Shown: positions 51,310-63,276 of the stretch, one piece after another
Numbering within the stretch: the first letter of the stretch is position 1
Layout of the letters: each line of letters opens with the position of its first letter
NCBI GenBank assembly: GCA_026119855.1
Contig: JAOWBW010001131.1
Location: 248,001 to 312,000, forward strand
DNA from: Campanula takesimana
Taxonomy: Eukaryota > Streptophyta > Magnoliopsida > Asterales > Campanulaceae
Reading direction: 5' to 3'
DNA length: 64,000 nt
The notes under the pieces: generated by a model
What the model was told of the DNA's origin: nothing
The model's database searches: none
The model's input: the letters and a program-made list of their open reading frames with translations, nothing else
Position numbers and translations under genes: made by a program

Positions 51310-52684
51310 TCAAGAATTTTGTGAAATAGAACCTAGGATTATATTGAAAAATAGATAGAAAATTATAAACTAATATAGCATATATAAAATTTATCAAGTA
51401 AAAGCATAATGAGATAATCAAATGGACTTTTGGATCACAAGTATGGATTAAAAATAAATTCACTCTTTAGAGTGCTTTGTGAAGAAATATTTCATGCTTG
51501 AAATTCATCACTAAACAATGACTTCTATTCCAACGAAGATACTCACAAGTTATGCACTTTGAATCGCAAAAATGGGGGTGGAGGATGATAGTGGATAAGG
51601 CTAGAGATTATATTAATTAAACGTGGCAATTGAGTTCCTGGTTTTAAATTGTCATACTCTATAATGATTTGTTCATTTAGATATTCGAGTGAACAATCAA
51701 CAAGATGTTTAAGTTTAGTAGCCTTGAAAGTGGAAATGGTAGGATGGATTTAAGTGAAGGTTTGTGATTTGGAAGAGGCATAACAAGCATGAGTATCTAA
51801 AAAGGGATACAAATTAATGTCTTATGGTGCATAAACAAGAATGATTTCAAAATCTCCACAAGTAAATGTAACCTAACTTAAATTACCCAAAAAATCGTTA
51901 ATAAAAGTAATGTTTTTACTTAATAAAGTTTATAAACCTTTTATTAATACTTAGAATTTTTCATTTATGCCCAATATATTCCTAACTTCTCTTAATAAAA
52001 TTTCTCAAAGGATAAAAGTTATAAAGAAATAGATAGGAAAAAGTTTTATGAAGACAATTTTGATAATGATTATGTCATCATAAGAGAGCATTTTTTTTTT
52101 TTTTTTTAAATAGGGAACATTTAAGCGGATAAAAATAGAAAAGAGATGCTACCCCCCCCCCCCCACACTTAAAGCAAACATTGTCCTCAATGTGTCAAAA
52201 TAGGACAACTAAAAAAAATGAGGGTGGACGAAATAGACTTGTTGAAAATTTGGTGAAGAAGTTGGGTGCAAAAAGTCTTTGGGGTTTGAGGGAGAGGAGA
52301 GAGAGAGAGAGAGAAGAAGAAGAAGAAGAAAAAACAAAACAACAATAAAAATATTATAAATAAATAAATAAATAAATAAATAATAAAAATAAATAAAAAT
52401 TGAAATAATCAATCGGTTACCATCCCGATGACGCTTGTTTAAGGTCGTTAGCTCGATCCCTTTCTTTTATTAGAATGGGCAAAGAATGGTATTGTGATGG
52501 CCTTCTATCTTTAACAACTCGCCATTGCATGCCCATTGAAGTGATTGAGTTTCTATGGTCGATGCACATACGCCGGCCGGTATTCGAGATTGATTGTCTA
52601 TAATCCGTGCATGTGCGCCACTCCGATGCGCTTCTTATTTTTGGTATCCTACTTTTTGTCATAGATTTTTTAATTTTGTTGTCT
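51310..52684 (-). repeat. Decayed gypsy-like DNA between MULE and protease remnant
   Basis: At about 52150-52195 the minus strand reads GAGGACAATGTTTGCTTTAA followed by GTGTGGGGG, a phrase typical downstream of pol in Athila/gypsy elements. Reverse transcriptase and integrase, expected between here and the protease at 52685, are missing. Also present: a poly-C run (52151-52164), a GA-rich tract (52284-52332) and (AAAT)n at 52353-52385. Confidence 0.45.
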
Positions 52685-53562
52685 TTAGTAGGGCATACAT
52701 TTTTTTATTTCACCGAAATCTAAGGACTTTTGATTTGTTTGACTTTTTTCTATAGAATCCTTAAATTGTGAGTTTTCTACTTCCTTGCTATCATCCTCAA
52801 GAACGTAAATTTTATGGAGAGGGTTCTCGAGATTTATTTTTGGCATTTTAAACTTAAATTTATCATCTCCAACATTTAAAGTGAGAGTACCATTCTTAAC
52901 ATCTATTTTTGCCCCATCGGTCGCAAGAAATGGCCTCCCCAAAATGATGGGAATTTGATTGTCTTCCTCAATCTCAAGAACAACTAAGTCTATAGGGATG
53001 GTTAGCTTCCCTATTTTACAAGGAACATCCTCCATAATACCCACTAGATTCTTGATGGAGCGGTCCTCTAATTGTAATTTTATGGTGGTGGGCTTGAGTT
53101 CCCCCACACCTATTTTCTTACTTACAGAAAGCGGGATGATGCTAACACTTGCTCCAGATCTAGCATCGCTTTATCAATATCGCATTTACCAATGCTATAA
53201 GGAATCGAGAAAGTATCGTGATCTTTATGTTTTGGAGGAAGCTTATTTTGCAAAACGGTACTAACGTCATCCGCCACAATGACGGTCTCAAATTCCTCTA
53301 ATCTTCTCTTATTTGAAAGAATTTCTTTTAAAATTTTTGTGTAAGAAGACATTTGTTTTAAAACATCGATAAAACGAATACTGATATAAATTGATTTTAA
53401 AACATCTAGAAACTTAGCGAATTGCTTATCTAATTTTGCTCTTACAAACCTTTGAGGGTATGGTATTGGTGGGTCAAAGTTTCTAGAAGGTATTGGGGAG
53501 TCCGTCCCCTTCTCAACCTCCTTATTAGTTTCAAAAATCCGAGGGTTGGACTTTGATTCTTT
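52685..53562 (-). pseudogene. Athila-like gag-protease fragment
   Basis: On the minus strand, the gag C-terminus (PYPQRFVRAKLDKQFAKFLD, then MSSYTKILKEILSNKRRLEE) leads into an aspartic protease domain (IPYSIGKCDIDKAMLDL; IGVGELKPTTIKLQLEDRSI; IPIILGRPFLATDGAKIDV). The pattern is that of Athila/related gypsy polyproteins. A one-base loss in the codons of the expected DLGAS active site (about 53140-53150) shifts the frame. No RT, RNase H or integrase follows. Confidence 0.8.
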
Positions 53563-53802
53563 TCACTAAGTTTCAAAATTTTCACCTAACCCCTTAATAG
53601 CTAATATCAATTCAAAGTCACCCAATCCGTTTGTCACGTGCCAAGCACATGCTACATAACTGACTTTTCTAACGAAATCCGTCCAAAAGGCCTTACTGGC
53701 GAAAATGAATTACCCCAAGGTTGAAATTGATAAAAAAAAAAAAGACAGTCAGGGCTCGATTGGAAGGGTGGTAACATACTTCAGGGTCTAAATTGTCATT
53801 AA
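53563..53802. other. No gene recognised
   Basis: Spacer between the gag remnant and copy B. It has a possible further gag-side remnant with stops, and a minus-strand pyrimidine run at 53731-53745. Confidence 0.4.
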
Positions 53803-53914
53803 CCCTTAAAAAACGTATAAAAACGTGTGCTCTGTCTTTAATCTCTCTTCCGGTCTAAAAAAGACAGTCATATTTTATTTTTTATTACTAAAATTTAGAA
53901 ATTTAATTAAATAT
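53803..53914 (+). repeat. Duplicated block, copy B, left part
   Basis: Matches copy A 34928-34995 joined to 46982-47024, and so spans the Tat insertion point without the element. Confidence 0.85.
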
Positions 53915-55947
53915 GACAAAGACTTAGGTGAGACCGTCTCACATTGTGAGACGGATCCACCCATGGATCATGCCCACAACCCGCCAGCCTAACCCGCCCA
54001 GCTGTCCTCTTTGACCTCCCAGCGCGCGACACGTGTCGCATTAAAAAAAAAAACTCCAACGAGACGAACAAAATTAGATAGGTCATGATATGGTTTGATT
54101 TTTTTTTTTAAACATACTTTTTAACACACACAAAAAGTGAGCTGCTCGTCTCCTGAGATGTAACACTATGTTCTGATAAAAGTAACAATTTCATCTTCAA
54201 AAAGTAACACTTTTACTGTCAAATGTAACAGCAGTTTTGAAAATAAAATTAAATAGTTTGATAGTTTTTGTGGTTAGAAAAAATAATATTTGAAGTGTAA
54301 CAGAGTGCATATATGATTATAATTTTCTATATAAATGAATGTAACATTTTTTTTTTTTAGTAAATGTTACTTTTCTTAAAAATGGGAAAATATAGATTTA
54401 TACCCTTGTACTTAGCTCTAAGATGCAGATCTGCCCTTATACAAGATAATTGCCATCCTTGCCCCTGTACTCTCGAAAAATGAGGGTATATTTGGCCAAC
54501 GTTAATTTTCCGTCCAAAACTTAACGAAAAAGCTGACTAAGCGCCTAGGTGGAAATAAAGATGTGACATGTGGAAAAAAAAAAAACACGTGGAGTTGCTG
54601 GTGTTGGTTACAGGGGTATATTTGCACGAATCGTAAAGTACTAGGGCATATTTGCATGATTTGTCAACAAAGTGCTTATTTTTCAAAAAAATCACCATCA
54701 TCCACGTCCACCACTCACCTCTACCACCAACACCATCATCACGACTATTACTACTATACTATTGCTGTCACTTTCCACCACAACCACTTCACTACACACA
54801 CACCACCGTCATCCACCACCACCACGCCCACCACACTCCTATCCACCATCACTGGCACCACCACTTCCATGACTCACCACCATCATCACCGCCATTACTA
54901 CACCCCATTTACCAGCAGAATCACCTCACCGTCACTAACCACCACCACCATTACCTCTATCACTACTACTACTTACCCTCCACTACCCAATCAACATAGC
55001 CTCTACCAACATCAATCGTACGTATCAAAACTAAATTAAAAATAATGGTTGTGATGACAGTGAAGTGGTGGTGATGATAGTGCTGGTGGTAGTAGTAATG
55101 AGTGGTAATGATGGCACTAGTGGTAGTAGTAATAAGTGGTGGTGGCGGTGGTTTTGGCGGGAAAGTGACGATAGTGCTAAGTGGCTAGTGTGGTAGCAAT
55201 CATGGTGATGGTGGTGTTGGTGATGGATGAGAGTGGCAATGGTAGAGGAAGATGATGGTGTTTTTTGAAATATAAGCACTTTGTTGACTAATCATGCAAA
55301 TATGCCCTTGTACTTTAGGATTCGTGCAAATATGCCCTTTGTAACCTACATCAGCAATTCCACTTGTGCAATTTTTTTCCATATCGCATCCTTATTTCCA
55401 CCTCGGCGCTTAGTCAGCTATTTCGTTAATTTTTGGATGGAAAGTTAACGTTGGCCAAATATACCCTCATTTTTAGTGAGTACAAGGGCAAGGACGTCAA
55501 TTATCTTGTATAAGGGCGTATCTGCATCTTAGAGCTAAGTACATGAGCATAAATCTATATTTTCCCTTAAAAAAAATAGAGTAAAAATTCATGTATATAA
55601 TCGGATTTGCATTTCTATTGAATGTAAAACCCTAGAAAAGTGTTACAATTGAGAAGAAAAAAAAAGGTTACATTCATTTATTATAAAATGTAACATTAGT
55701 TTTAGTTGTCAATCTTATGTTATTTTTAATCTATTTCAGCAAGATTGTGGTACATTTTTTTTAAAAGAAGTGTTACATATGAGAAAAAAATGTTACTTTT
55801 GCTGGCAAGCAAAAAATGTCAGGAAAAAAAAAGTTGGAGGGCAAAAAAAAAGTTTTAAAAAAAAAGGCTTGGCGGCTTGGCTGGCTTGGCTTGGCTGTGA
55901 GCCGTCTCACGGCGTGAGACGGTCTCACAGGAGTCCAGCCCATTAAG
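53915..55947. mobile_element. 2-kb element with GTGAGACCGTCTCAC ends
   Basis: Left GACAAAGACTTAGGTGAGACC; right GTGAGACGGTCTCACAGGAG then TCCAGCCCATTAAG. Copy A shows the empty site: flank AAATAT and resumed TATTAATC imply a 3-bp TAT duplication. The interior is the T-rich GTTACA family also at 24270-25260. It is split by a MULE at 54384-55566. Superfamily unresolved (a 3-bp duplication would fit PIF/Harbinger or CACTA, but the ends match neither clearly). Confidence 0.7.
54384..55566. mobile_element. MULE-like element with 300-bp TIRs and CACCAT core
   Basis: Arms of about 300 bp pair: GGGAAAATATAGATTTATAC and ACTTAGCTCTAAGATGCAGA recur inverted at the right. The flanks, CTTAAAAAT and TTAAAAAAA, give an imperfect A-rich 8-9-bp duplication. 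The centre is a CACCACCATC-type trinucleotide-rich stretch on the left (54690-55020) and its GGTGGTGATG inverse on the right (55050-55260). His/Thr-rich open frames here are composition artefacts. Confidence 0.75.
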
Positions 55948-56360
55948 TATTAATCTTAATTTAATCATTTGTATAAAAAATTGTAAATTTTTATTGGTAA
56001 ATTATTTAATAATTGGTTATAATTTTTAAAATTATACTAAATAATTAAATTAATATTAATATTCGCTAAAAATTTACTTAAAGTTTACTATCAAAGTCAT
56101 CTAAGACTAGTATTATTTTTTTTTGGAACAAATGTGACAATTTTTCATAACAGAGGTATGCGTGTACTAAAATTAGAATTAGATAAAACCATAAAGTCAC
56201 CATCTTTCGTCTTGTCGTAAATGAATTTTTGTTCACATTTCCCCCAGCAGACTATTCTTCCAAAGCCGCATTTTTCTTAACTATTTTTACATGTAAATTT
56301 CCTGATGCAAAAAAAAAAAAAAAAAAATCAAAGATAATCGACAGGGCTAGGAAAATGATG

Positions 56361-56783
56361 AGTCAAGATCTCCTGTACCACTTTTGTGTGCCACTTCATG
56401 TACCACTTCTAATCTAACCGTTCACATGTTTGCATAATACTCCCTCTGTCCCAGAATGATAGTCCTCCTATTTTCATGGGTTTTATGAAGGAACTTTGAG
56501 TAATAATTAAGGCTACTGTTAATTATTCTAATGAAATTTTTGAAATTGTTCTTGATACACCATTATAAATACTGTTAATATCAATTTTTAGATTCTTATT
56601 AACATAATTATAAGTAGCATTTATAACTGCTCAAAGTTTCCTCGTAGTAACAACGAAAAAAAGTGGACTATCTTTCTAGGACGAAGGAAGTATTACAATA
56701 ATACCACTCTTAACAATTGTGAGCCATTAGATAACTTGTAGCACATGAAGTGACACACAAAATGGTACAGAAGATTTGGACTC
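56361..56783. mobile_element. Mutator-like MITE
   Basis: 10-bp duplication GAAAATGATG (56351-56360 and 56784-56793). Ends AGTCAAGATCTCCTGTACC and the inverse of GGTACAGAAGATTTGGACTC. Copy A at about 47393 (AAAAATGATACGGAGAG) shows the empty site. It is split by a Stowaway MITE. Confidence 0.85.
56440..56690. mobile_element. Stowaway-type MITE nested in the Mutator-like MITE
   Basis: TA-flanked. CTCCCTCTGTCCCAGAATGA on the left is inverted as TCTTTCTAGGACGAAGGAAG on the right. Related to the intron-2 MITE of the FLOE1-like gene. Confidence 0.85.
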
Positions 56784-57119
56784 GAAAATGATGGGAGAGT
56801 TATTTTGATTAGGATTAATTCAAGGTGGGCCAGAACACAACTTAATCAAGAAGTTGACTATCTCAAGACTTTTGGTTCATCTATTTATCAGTTTACTCGA
56901 ATTTGGGTGATCATGCTATGCTGGGCATAAAATAAATTTATAATATTTGGGTCATAGATTAAATTTTCAGTTATGTATACTTAACTAATAAGTTTTTGGC
57001 GATTTCGAAAAAAAACTAATGAGTTTTTGGCGTGCAGAAACATCATTCAATCAATTGTTCCAAATTATTTTTTGTCCTGGACTTTATAATTTTAGTATTA
57101 CTCTTCATTTGGCACATAA

Positions 57120-57605
57120 TGTTGGAACAATATTATACCCCTGAATACCACACTCATATTTAGTAAAAGATTGAGGAAGAGGTGAAGCGGAAGCGTTAGG
57201 AATATACCTGTTGAATCCATAGCAATAACTTGAAGGGAGAACTTAAGATGAAGAAGAGTGTGTAGGGAAATGATCTTCTAAATGATAATGTCTTCTTTAC
57301 ATTTCTCAATTTCTTCTAGGCAATAATGAAGAGAGTATTTAGAGAGAAAGCAAGAATATGTAGTTATCATTAAGGGTTGATGGAAGACCCTTTATATAAT
57401 AGACTTGGTGACATTTCATTTAGGGACCATACCTATTCATTTCTTAAGCAATGTTGATTTACCATTTTGCCCATCATAAATAGGTAAATAACATTTCAGG
57501 GATTCTACACATTGCTTAGGTTTGACTATACTTTATATTAATGTTATAGTCATGATTTTATTAATGGAAGTCCAAATAACTTGTATTGCAAGCCATGTTC
57601 TAACA
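57120..57605 (-). repeat. 3' LTR of copia element 2
   Basis: In the element's sense it is preceded by the purine-rich CCCAAGTGGGAGAT (57606-57619), the likely polypurine tract. Confidence 0.9.
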
Positions 57606-58098
57606 ATCTCCCACTTGGGTTGCAAAACTAAGTTCATTCTTTTAAATCATAAGTATAACATAAATGACAACCCTTATGTGCACTTTGTTGTCATCTATAA
57701 CAATCTCGTCCATTAGCCATATAAGTATAGGACTAAGGGGCAGTCGTTGTAATTGATTCGCAACTAAACCCACCATAATCACATATACAAATTCTAACTA
57801 AATGACATAGATCAAAAGTATAGATGTGTAGCATGGAACTTAATGAATATATATAAACATATTCTCCAACTAGTCCAACTTTAACCAAATGAGATCAAAC
57901 TTTAATAATTAATAGAACAATAAATGAAAAACAACACAAACTCCAACTATATTAAATGTTATCAAAAGTTGTTACACCCATATGAGCAACATGCTCGTGA
58001 AACACTAAAGGTGATAACGCCTTAGTAAAACGGATCCGCTAACATAGAGTTTGTACCAATAAGTTGTATTTCTATTTGTTCCTTTTGTACCCTCTCTC

Positions 58099-58557
58099 TT
58101 ACAACAAGAAATTTAATGTCAATGTGTTTAGACTTTGACGAACTCTTGTTATTGTTGGAGTACAAGACTGCTGCCCTATTGTCACAATATAGCTTAATAA
58201 GTCTTCGACGCTATCGACAATACGGAGGCCCTCAATGAATTTACGCAGCCACATAGCTTGATTGGATGCCTCGAAACAAGCAATAAACTCGGCTTCCATG
58301 GTAGAGGAAGTAACGAGTGTCTGCTTGGCACTTCTCCAAGAAATTGCTCCACCGGCTAACGTGAAGACATAACTAGACGTTGATTTACGGCTGTCTTGGC
58401 ATCCAGCAAAATCGGAATCGGAATACCCAACGATCTCAAGATGATCCGACTTTGAATATGTAAGCATGTAGTCCTTGGTGTTTTGTAAATATCGCATCAC
58501 TCTTTTGGCTGCAACCCAATGTTCTCTCCCCGGATTGCTTTGGTATCTACCAAGCAT
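58099..58557 (-). pseudogene. Copia 2 RNase H domain
   Basis: Copia RNase H with IVGYSDSDFAGCQDSRKSTS (first Asp), GAISWRSAKQTLVTSSTMEA and EFIACFEASNQAMWLRKFI (Glu). The final Asp segment of the family falls near 58160, where the frame shifts, so the C-terminal end is altered. Confidence 0.85.
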
Positions 58558-58612
58558 CCAACAATAAAAGCTAAGTCTGGACGAGTACAGACTTGAACAT
58601 ACATTAAGCTTC

Positions 58613-59938
58613 CTACTGCTGATGCGTATGGGATGTTTTCCATATACTTGGTTTCAAAATTGTTTTTGGGACATTGATTAAGACTGAATTTATCTCCTTT
58701 AGAAACAGGGTGTTATGTGGTTTACAGTTTTGCATGCTAAACCTTTGTAATACCTTCTCTATATAGGCCTTTTGTGATAATCCTAAAGTACCTCGTGAGC
58801 GATCACGATGTATTTGGATTCCTAATACAAAAGATGCCTCACCAAGATCTTTCATTTCAAATTTGTTAGAAAGAAATTTCTTAGTTTCTTTTAGAAGGTT
58901 TATATCATTAATAGCTAGCAAAATATCATCCACATATAAGACTAAAAATATAAACTTACTCCTACTGAACTTATGGTATATACAATCTTCACCAATATCA
59001 TTTCAAAGCCAAATGAAAGAATTACTTGGTTAAATTTGAGATACCATTGACGGGAAGCTTGCTTGAGCCCATAAATGGATTTCTTAAGTTTACAAACTAA
59101 ATGATTAGTTTGTTCCAAATCATCCACCATTTCTGGTTTCTTCATATAGATGGTTTCCTCAATGTCTCCATTGAGAAAAGCTGTCTTAACATCCATTTGA
59201 TGAAGCTCAAGGTCATAATGTGCTACTAATGCCATAATGATCCTAAAGGAGTTTTTAGAAGATACCGGAGAGAATGTTTCTTTGTAATCAATACCTTCCT
59301 TTTGAGTGAAACCTTTAGCAACAAGACGAGCCTTATGTCTCTCCACATTACCTTGTGAATCCCTTTTGGTTTTAAATATCCATTTACAACCAATAGGTTT
59401 CACATCCTTCGGTAATGGGACAAGATCCCAAACGTTGTTGTCTTTCATAGATTTCAACTCTTCATTAATGGCATTGATCCACTTATGAGAATTAGGACTA
59501 TTAATGGCTTGATGGAAGATGAGAGGCTCATCTCCCACTAAACCTAAGTGTCCTTCATTCTCGGCTAGATACACCTCATAATCATCCGAGATGGCACTTC
59601 TTCTTACTCTATTTGATCTTCTTAAAAGCACCGGTCTTCCTCATTTTGAGGTTGTTGAATTTCCTCATTTTGATCAATATTTTCATATTGTTCAATATTT
59701 ATAGGGGAGTTAATATTTTGAATTTGTTCCTTTGAATTTCAGGTACAAGTACTTGATTTCCAATTGGAACTACTAAGGGAAGAGGTATAGAAATGAATTC
59801 CTCTTCCTTAAATTCAAAAATATTATTCCTAATTTCCCCTCTAAACTCAACATCCTCAAAGAACCTAGCATTTCCCGTTTCAAAAAACGTTCTAGTTTTC
59901 GGGTTGTAAAAATTTATAGCCCCTTGATCTTTCGGCAT
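58613..59938 (-). pseudogene. Copia 2 reverse transcriptase
   Basis: The linker region (59938-59699, NPKTRTFFETGNARFFEDVE) leads into RT at 59631: WDLVPLPKDVKPIGCKWIFK, GIDYKETFSPVSSKNSFRI, LHQMDVKTAFLNGDIEETIY and IYGLKQASRQWYLKFN. After a frameshift near 58940 come YVDDILLA (about 58920-58940), FEMKDLGEASFVLGIQIHRD and GLSQKAYIEKVLQRF. Catalytic Asp pairs are present, but the enzyme is split over frames. Confidence 0.9.
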
Positions 59939-60037
59939 ACCCTACAAAGTAGCAACTAACTGTCTTAGCGTCCAGTTTTCCTTCGTTAGGCCCATAAGGC
60001 CTAGATTCCGCTGGACATCCCAAAACATGAAGATGAT

Positions 60038-60985
60038 TTAAGGACGGTTTCTTATTCGTCCATAATTCATAAGGGATTTTATTGTTAGTAGCCTTAGAGG
60101 AGCCCTATTGAGAAGATAAGTAGCGGTTTTTAAAGCATCGCCCCATAATGAGTGAGGTAAAGAAGTACAAGAAACCATACTTCTTACCATATCCTTAAGG
60201 GTTCTATTACGTCTCTCAGCTACACCATTCATGCTAGGCGTACCCGGCATAGTGTAGTGAGGGACAATCCCACACTCTTCAAGATAGCGAGAAAAAGGAC
60301 CCGGACGTTGTTCTCCCGAACCGTCATTCCGACCATAGTACTCCCCACCACGATCGGATCTAACGTTCTTAATAGTCTTCCCAAGTTGATTTTCAACTTC
60401 GACCTTAAAAGACTTGAAAACGTCCAAAGATTGAGATTTATCATGAAGTAAATAAATGTATCCATATCGAGAATAGTCGTCTATGAACGTAATAAAATAT
60501 TGTTGACCATTCCAAGAAGGAGTAGGAAATGGTCCACAAATATCCGTATGTATTAGTTCTAAGACGCTTGATGCTCTCGAGGATACTTTCCTTTTCGTGT
60601 TTGTAAATTTTCCTTTTAGGCATTCAATGCAAAAGTCTTTATCCGGAATATCAAGTTTATTTATGATTCCCTCAGACACAAGCTTGTCAATTCTCCTTTT
60701 GGAGATATGACCTAAACGCCTATGCCATAAGGTATAAGAATTTTCACTTGAAAACTTTCACTTTTTACTTTTAGTTTCATTATTATGGGACTCATTGATT
60801 GTTTGAGTAGTGTTAAGCAAATAAAGATTATCAGTACTCGATAAAGTACTAGTACCAACAATAATGGAATTAAAATAAAGATCACATCTATTATTTTCGA
60901 ACGAACAAGAGTAACCCTCTTTGTCCAAAACAGTGATAGATATTAAATTCCTTCTAAACGAAGGTACAATGAAAGTATTATTCAA
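60038..60985 (-). pseudogene. Copia 2 integrase
   Basis: Frame 60985-60758 covers the protease-integrase linker (VPSFRRNLISITVLDKEGYS). Frame 60679-60038 has the zinc-finger cysteines (FCIECLKGK) and the DDE core: HTDICGPFP, NVRSDRGGEYYG, and NGVAERRNRTLKDMV with the catalytic Glu. It then breaks after LLNRAP. The break near 60755 separates the histidine half of the zinc finger. Confidence 0.9.
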
Positions 60986-60997
60986 TACAAAATAATA

Positions 60998-61990
60998 TCA
61001 GGTACTTAATAACAATCTAAAGGTCCCAATGCCTATTACTTCAACCGGGTTCCCAACTCCCATATAGATGAATCTTTCATCCTTGCTAGGTCTTCGGTAA
61101 TTCAGGCAACCCTGCATAGACATACTAATGTGAGTTGTTGCACCAGAATCCAACGACCATGTATATGAAGGAATTGAAACTAAATTAGCCTCAGTACAAA
61201 CAAGACCAAATGACATACCTTTCTTAGCACGCCAAGCGTGATACTTAGGGCAGTCATACTTCATGTGCGTTAGGTCCTTGCAAAAGAAGCACTTCTTTTC
61301 TTTATGATCGTTAGATCCCTTAGGCTTCTTGTTGCTTGTTACCGCAACTTCTTTCCCTCTTCTCTTAGTCCCATGAGAAGAGGTAGATGCTAAGTGAGCA
61401 CTTTCAACCTTAGATTGCTTCAACCTATCTTCCTCTTGTGTCACATGTGAAATCAATTCATTAATGTTCCACTTGTCCTTTTGACAATTATAGGTCACCT
61501 CAAAGTGACCAAACTGAGGAGGAAGAGAGATCAAAACTAAATGCACGAGGAGCTCTTCAGTCACCTCTAACTTAAGTGCTTTTAGTTTTGTCGAAGGGTG
61601 AAGCATTTCCAAGATATACTCCCTAAGATTCCCGGTACCCTTGTACTTCATGGAAACAAGTTTCCTTTGGGTAGAACTTGTTTCCGACTTTTCGCTTTTT
61701 GCAAAGCGTTCTTCAAGGGTCTCGAGGAAAGTCTTAGCATCAACGTCCTGGAACACTGTTCAAAAATGTTTCCGGGGCGACATTTTTCATAATCATTAGG
61801 CTTACTCGATTGGAGCGTTTTCATTTTCAACATATAAGCGGTCCTCAGGGGTGCTTTCTTCATTAAGAGGAATGGGAAACGGCTCCCTAAAAGCGAGGTC
61901 AATATCCATACAGCCTAAGATCATTACAATTTTGTTTTTCTAAGTTTTAAAGTTTGTCCATTAAGCATCGGAATTGTGCTCATCGCAGCA
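60998..61990 (-). pseudogene. Copia 2 gag and protease
   Basis: The gag N-terminus is frameshifted around 61760. The longest frame (61756-60998) has FLETLEERFAKSEKSETSST, a CCHC knuckle (CFFCKDLTHMKYDC, about 61265-61305) and the protease active site TWSLDSGATTHIS (about 61130-61165), keeping the D-S-G triad. An intact element would make one gag-pol polyprotein; here a stop after the protease separates gag from integrase. Confidence 0.88.
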
Positions 61991-62639
61991 GTAATAGAAG
62001 AAGCGTTAAGTAAATCTGGGAATCGAGAACAAGAATGAATACAAAACAATAATAAGTAACTATATTATGAATTAAAAGATTAATTATATCAAATGAAATC
62101 CATCAATAAAGCAATTAACATGACATCAAAACTAATCTTTGGATTGCGAATTGACTCATAAATAATTACTTTAGATGACAAGTAATTTGAACAATATTTG
62201 ATTAAATGCTTAATCTTCCTTTGGGTAGTCTTAAGCATTTAATAAAATTACTAAATGTTCATTTTATATGTCATCACATGAATGCTTAAGACTTTCTTAG
62301 TACGTGGCGTTGTTCAACCTTAGTCGTTCCACCAATCCGTTCGGATGGTTGAGGAGACCAGTCAAGGTTTCCAGCCTGATATACCATCGTTAGTCAAATG
62401 TCAAGATCTTCTTTGGAAAATTCAATTCATTCATATCTTAAACATTCAACACTTTAATAATTTTGCATTTAAATAACGTTAATCACTTAGGTGATAATAT
62501 TATTTAAATAATGAATAAAATTATTTAAGCATATAATTAATCCAAGCTTTAAGGTTTGAAAAATGAATGTTTTTGTTCAAGAGAAAACAACAAAATAGTG
62601 CAGAAACTTTATTTGCAGAACTTGTGTTGCTTTCGACAT

Positions 62640-62875
62640 ACTTAGCACGACCGTGCCAAACAAAGGGCACGACCGTGCCAAAATATGGGGAAAAAACATG
62701 TTTTCACGGTGCAGATGGCACGACCGTGCCAAATAATAGACACGACCGTGCCAAACGAAACGGTCCGACCGGTTTAACAAACACACCCGTCCGGACCAGC
62801 ACCACTGTACACACCGGTTCAAGGTAATAGAGGCGCACGGCCGTGCCAAACAAAGAGCACGACCGTGCCATATAA
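62640..62875 (-). repeat. CACGACCGTGCC motifs in the copia 2 leader
   Basis: About six copies of GCACGACCGTGC-type near-palindromes between primer site and gag, at the position of the CGGCCGAGC motifs in copia1. Confidence 0.75.
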
Positions 62876-62909
62876 TCTGCACTTCTGAATTTTTGTCAAT
62901 TTTCCTCAA

Positions 62910-63070
62910 AATCAAATGAATTGCAAGTAGATCCGCATGGTATGTACTTAAACATAAAACCATGTTATTTAGGATAATCTTGCTTTTAAAAAAATAATGG
63001 AATCAAGTGAGTAGATCCACATGGTATGCACTAAAACATAAAACCATGTTATGAAGGGATAGTCAAACTT
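62910..63070 (-). repeat. Direct repeat in the copia leader
   Basis: GTAGATCCRCATGGTATG followed by ACATAAAACCATGTTAT occurs twice about 90 bp apart. The same pair is found in copia1 at about 32505-32630, so it is a family feature. Confidence 0.7.
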
Positions 63071-63262
63071 GAACCATTGAATTTTAATGAACAAAACATT
63101 CAAACCATTTTCTTAATTTCAGATGTAGATTATCAGTACTCTATGAATGAATTAGAGTCCCTAATCAACATCAAATCTTTATGATTCAACAGGAAAAATG
63201 AATCAATTAAAGCATAAAAGCTTTCTTAAAAGAACTCAAACTCAAACTAAAAAATGAGCGGG

Positions 63263-63274
63263 GCTCTGATACCA
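63263..63274 (-). promoter_or_regulatory. Primer binding site of copia element 2
   Basis: TGGTATCAGAGC on the minus strand, two bases from the 5' LTR; the tRNA-iMet site typical of copia elements. Confidence 0.9.
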
Positions 63275-63276
63275 AT

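Larger units (their letters stand above)
55948..57119 (+). repeat. Duplicated block, copy B, middle part
   Basis: Resumes copy A homology from 47020 to about 47880, interrupted at 56361-56783 by a MITE pair, and stops at the copia2 target repeat. Confidence 0.85.

Noticed and set aside
54563..55279. His/Thr- and Ser-rich frames
   Set aside because: They come from CACCAT-type simple sequence inside a long-TIR element.
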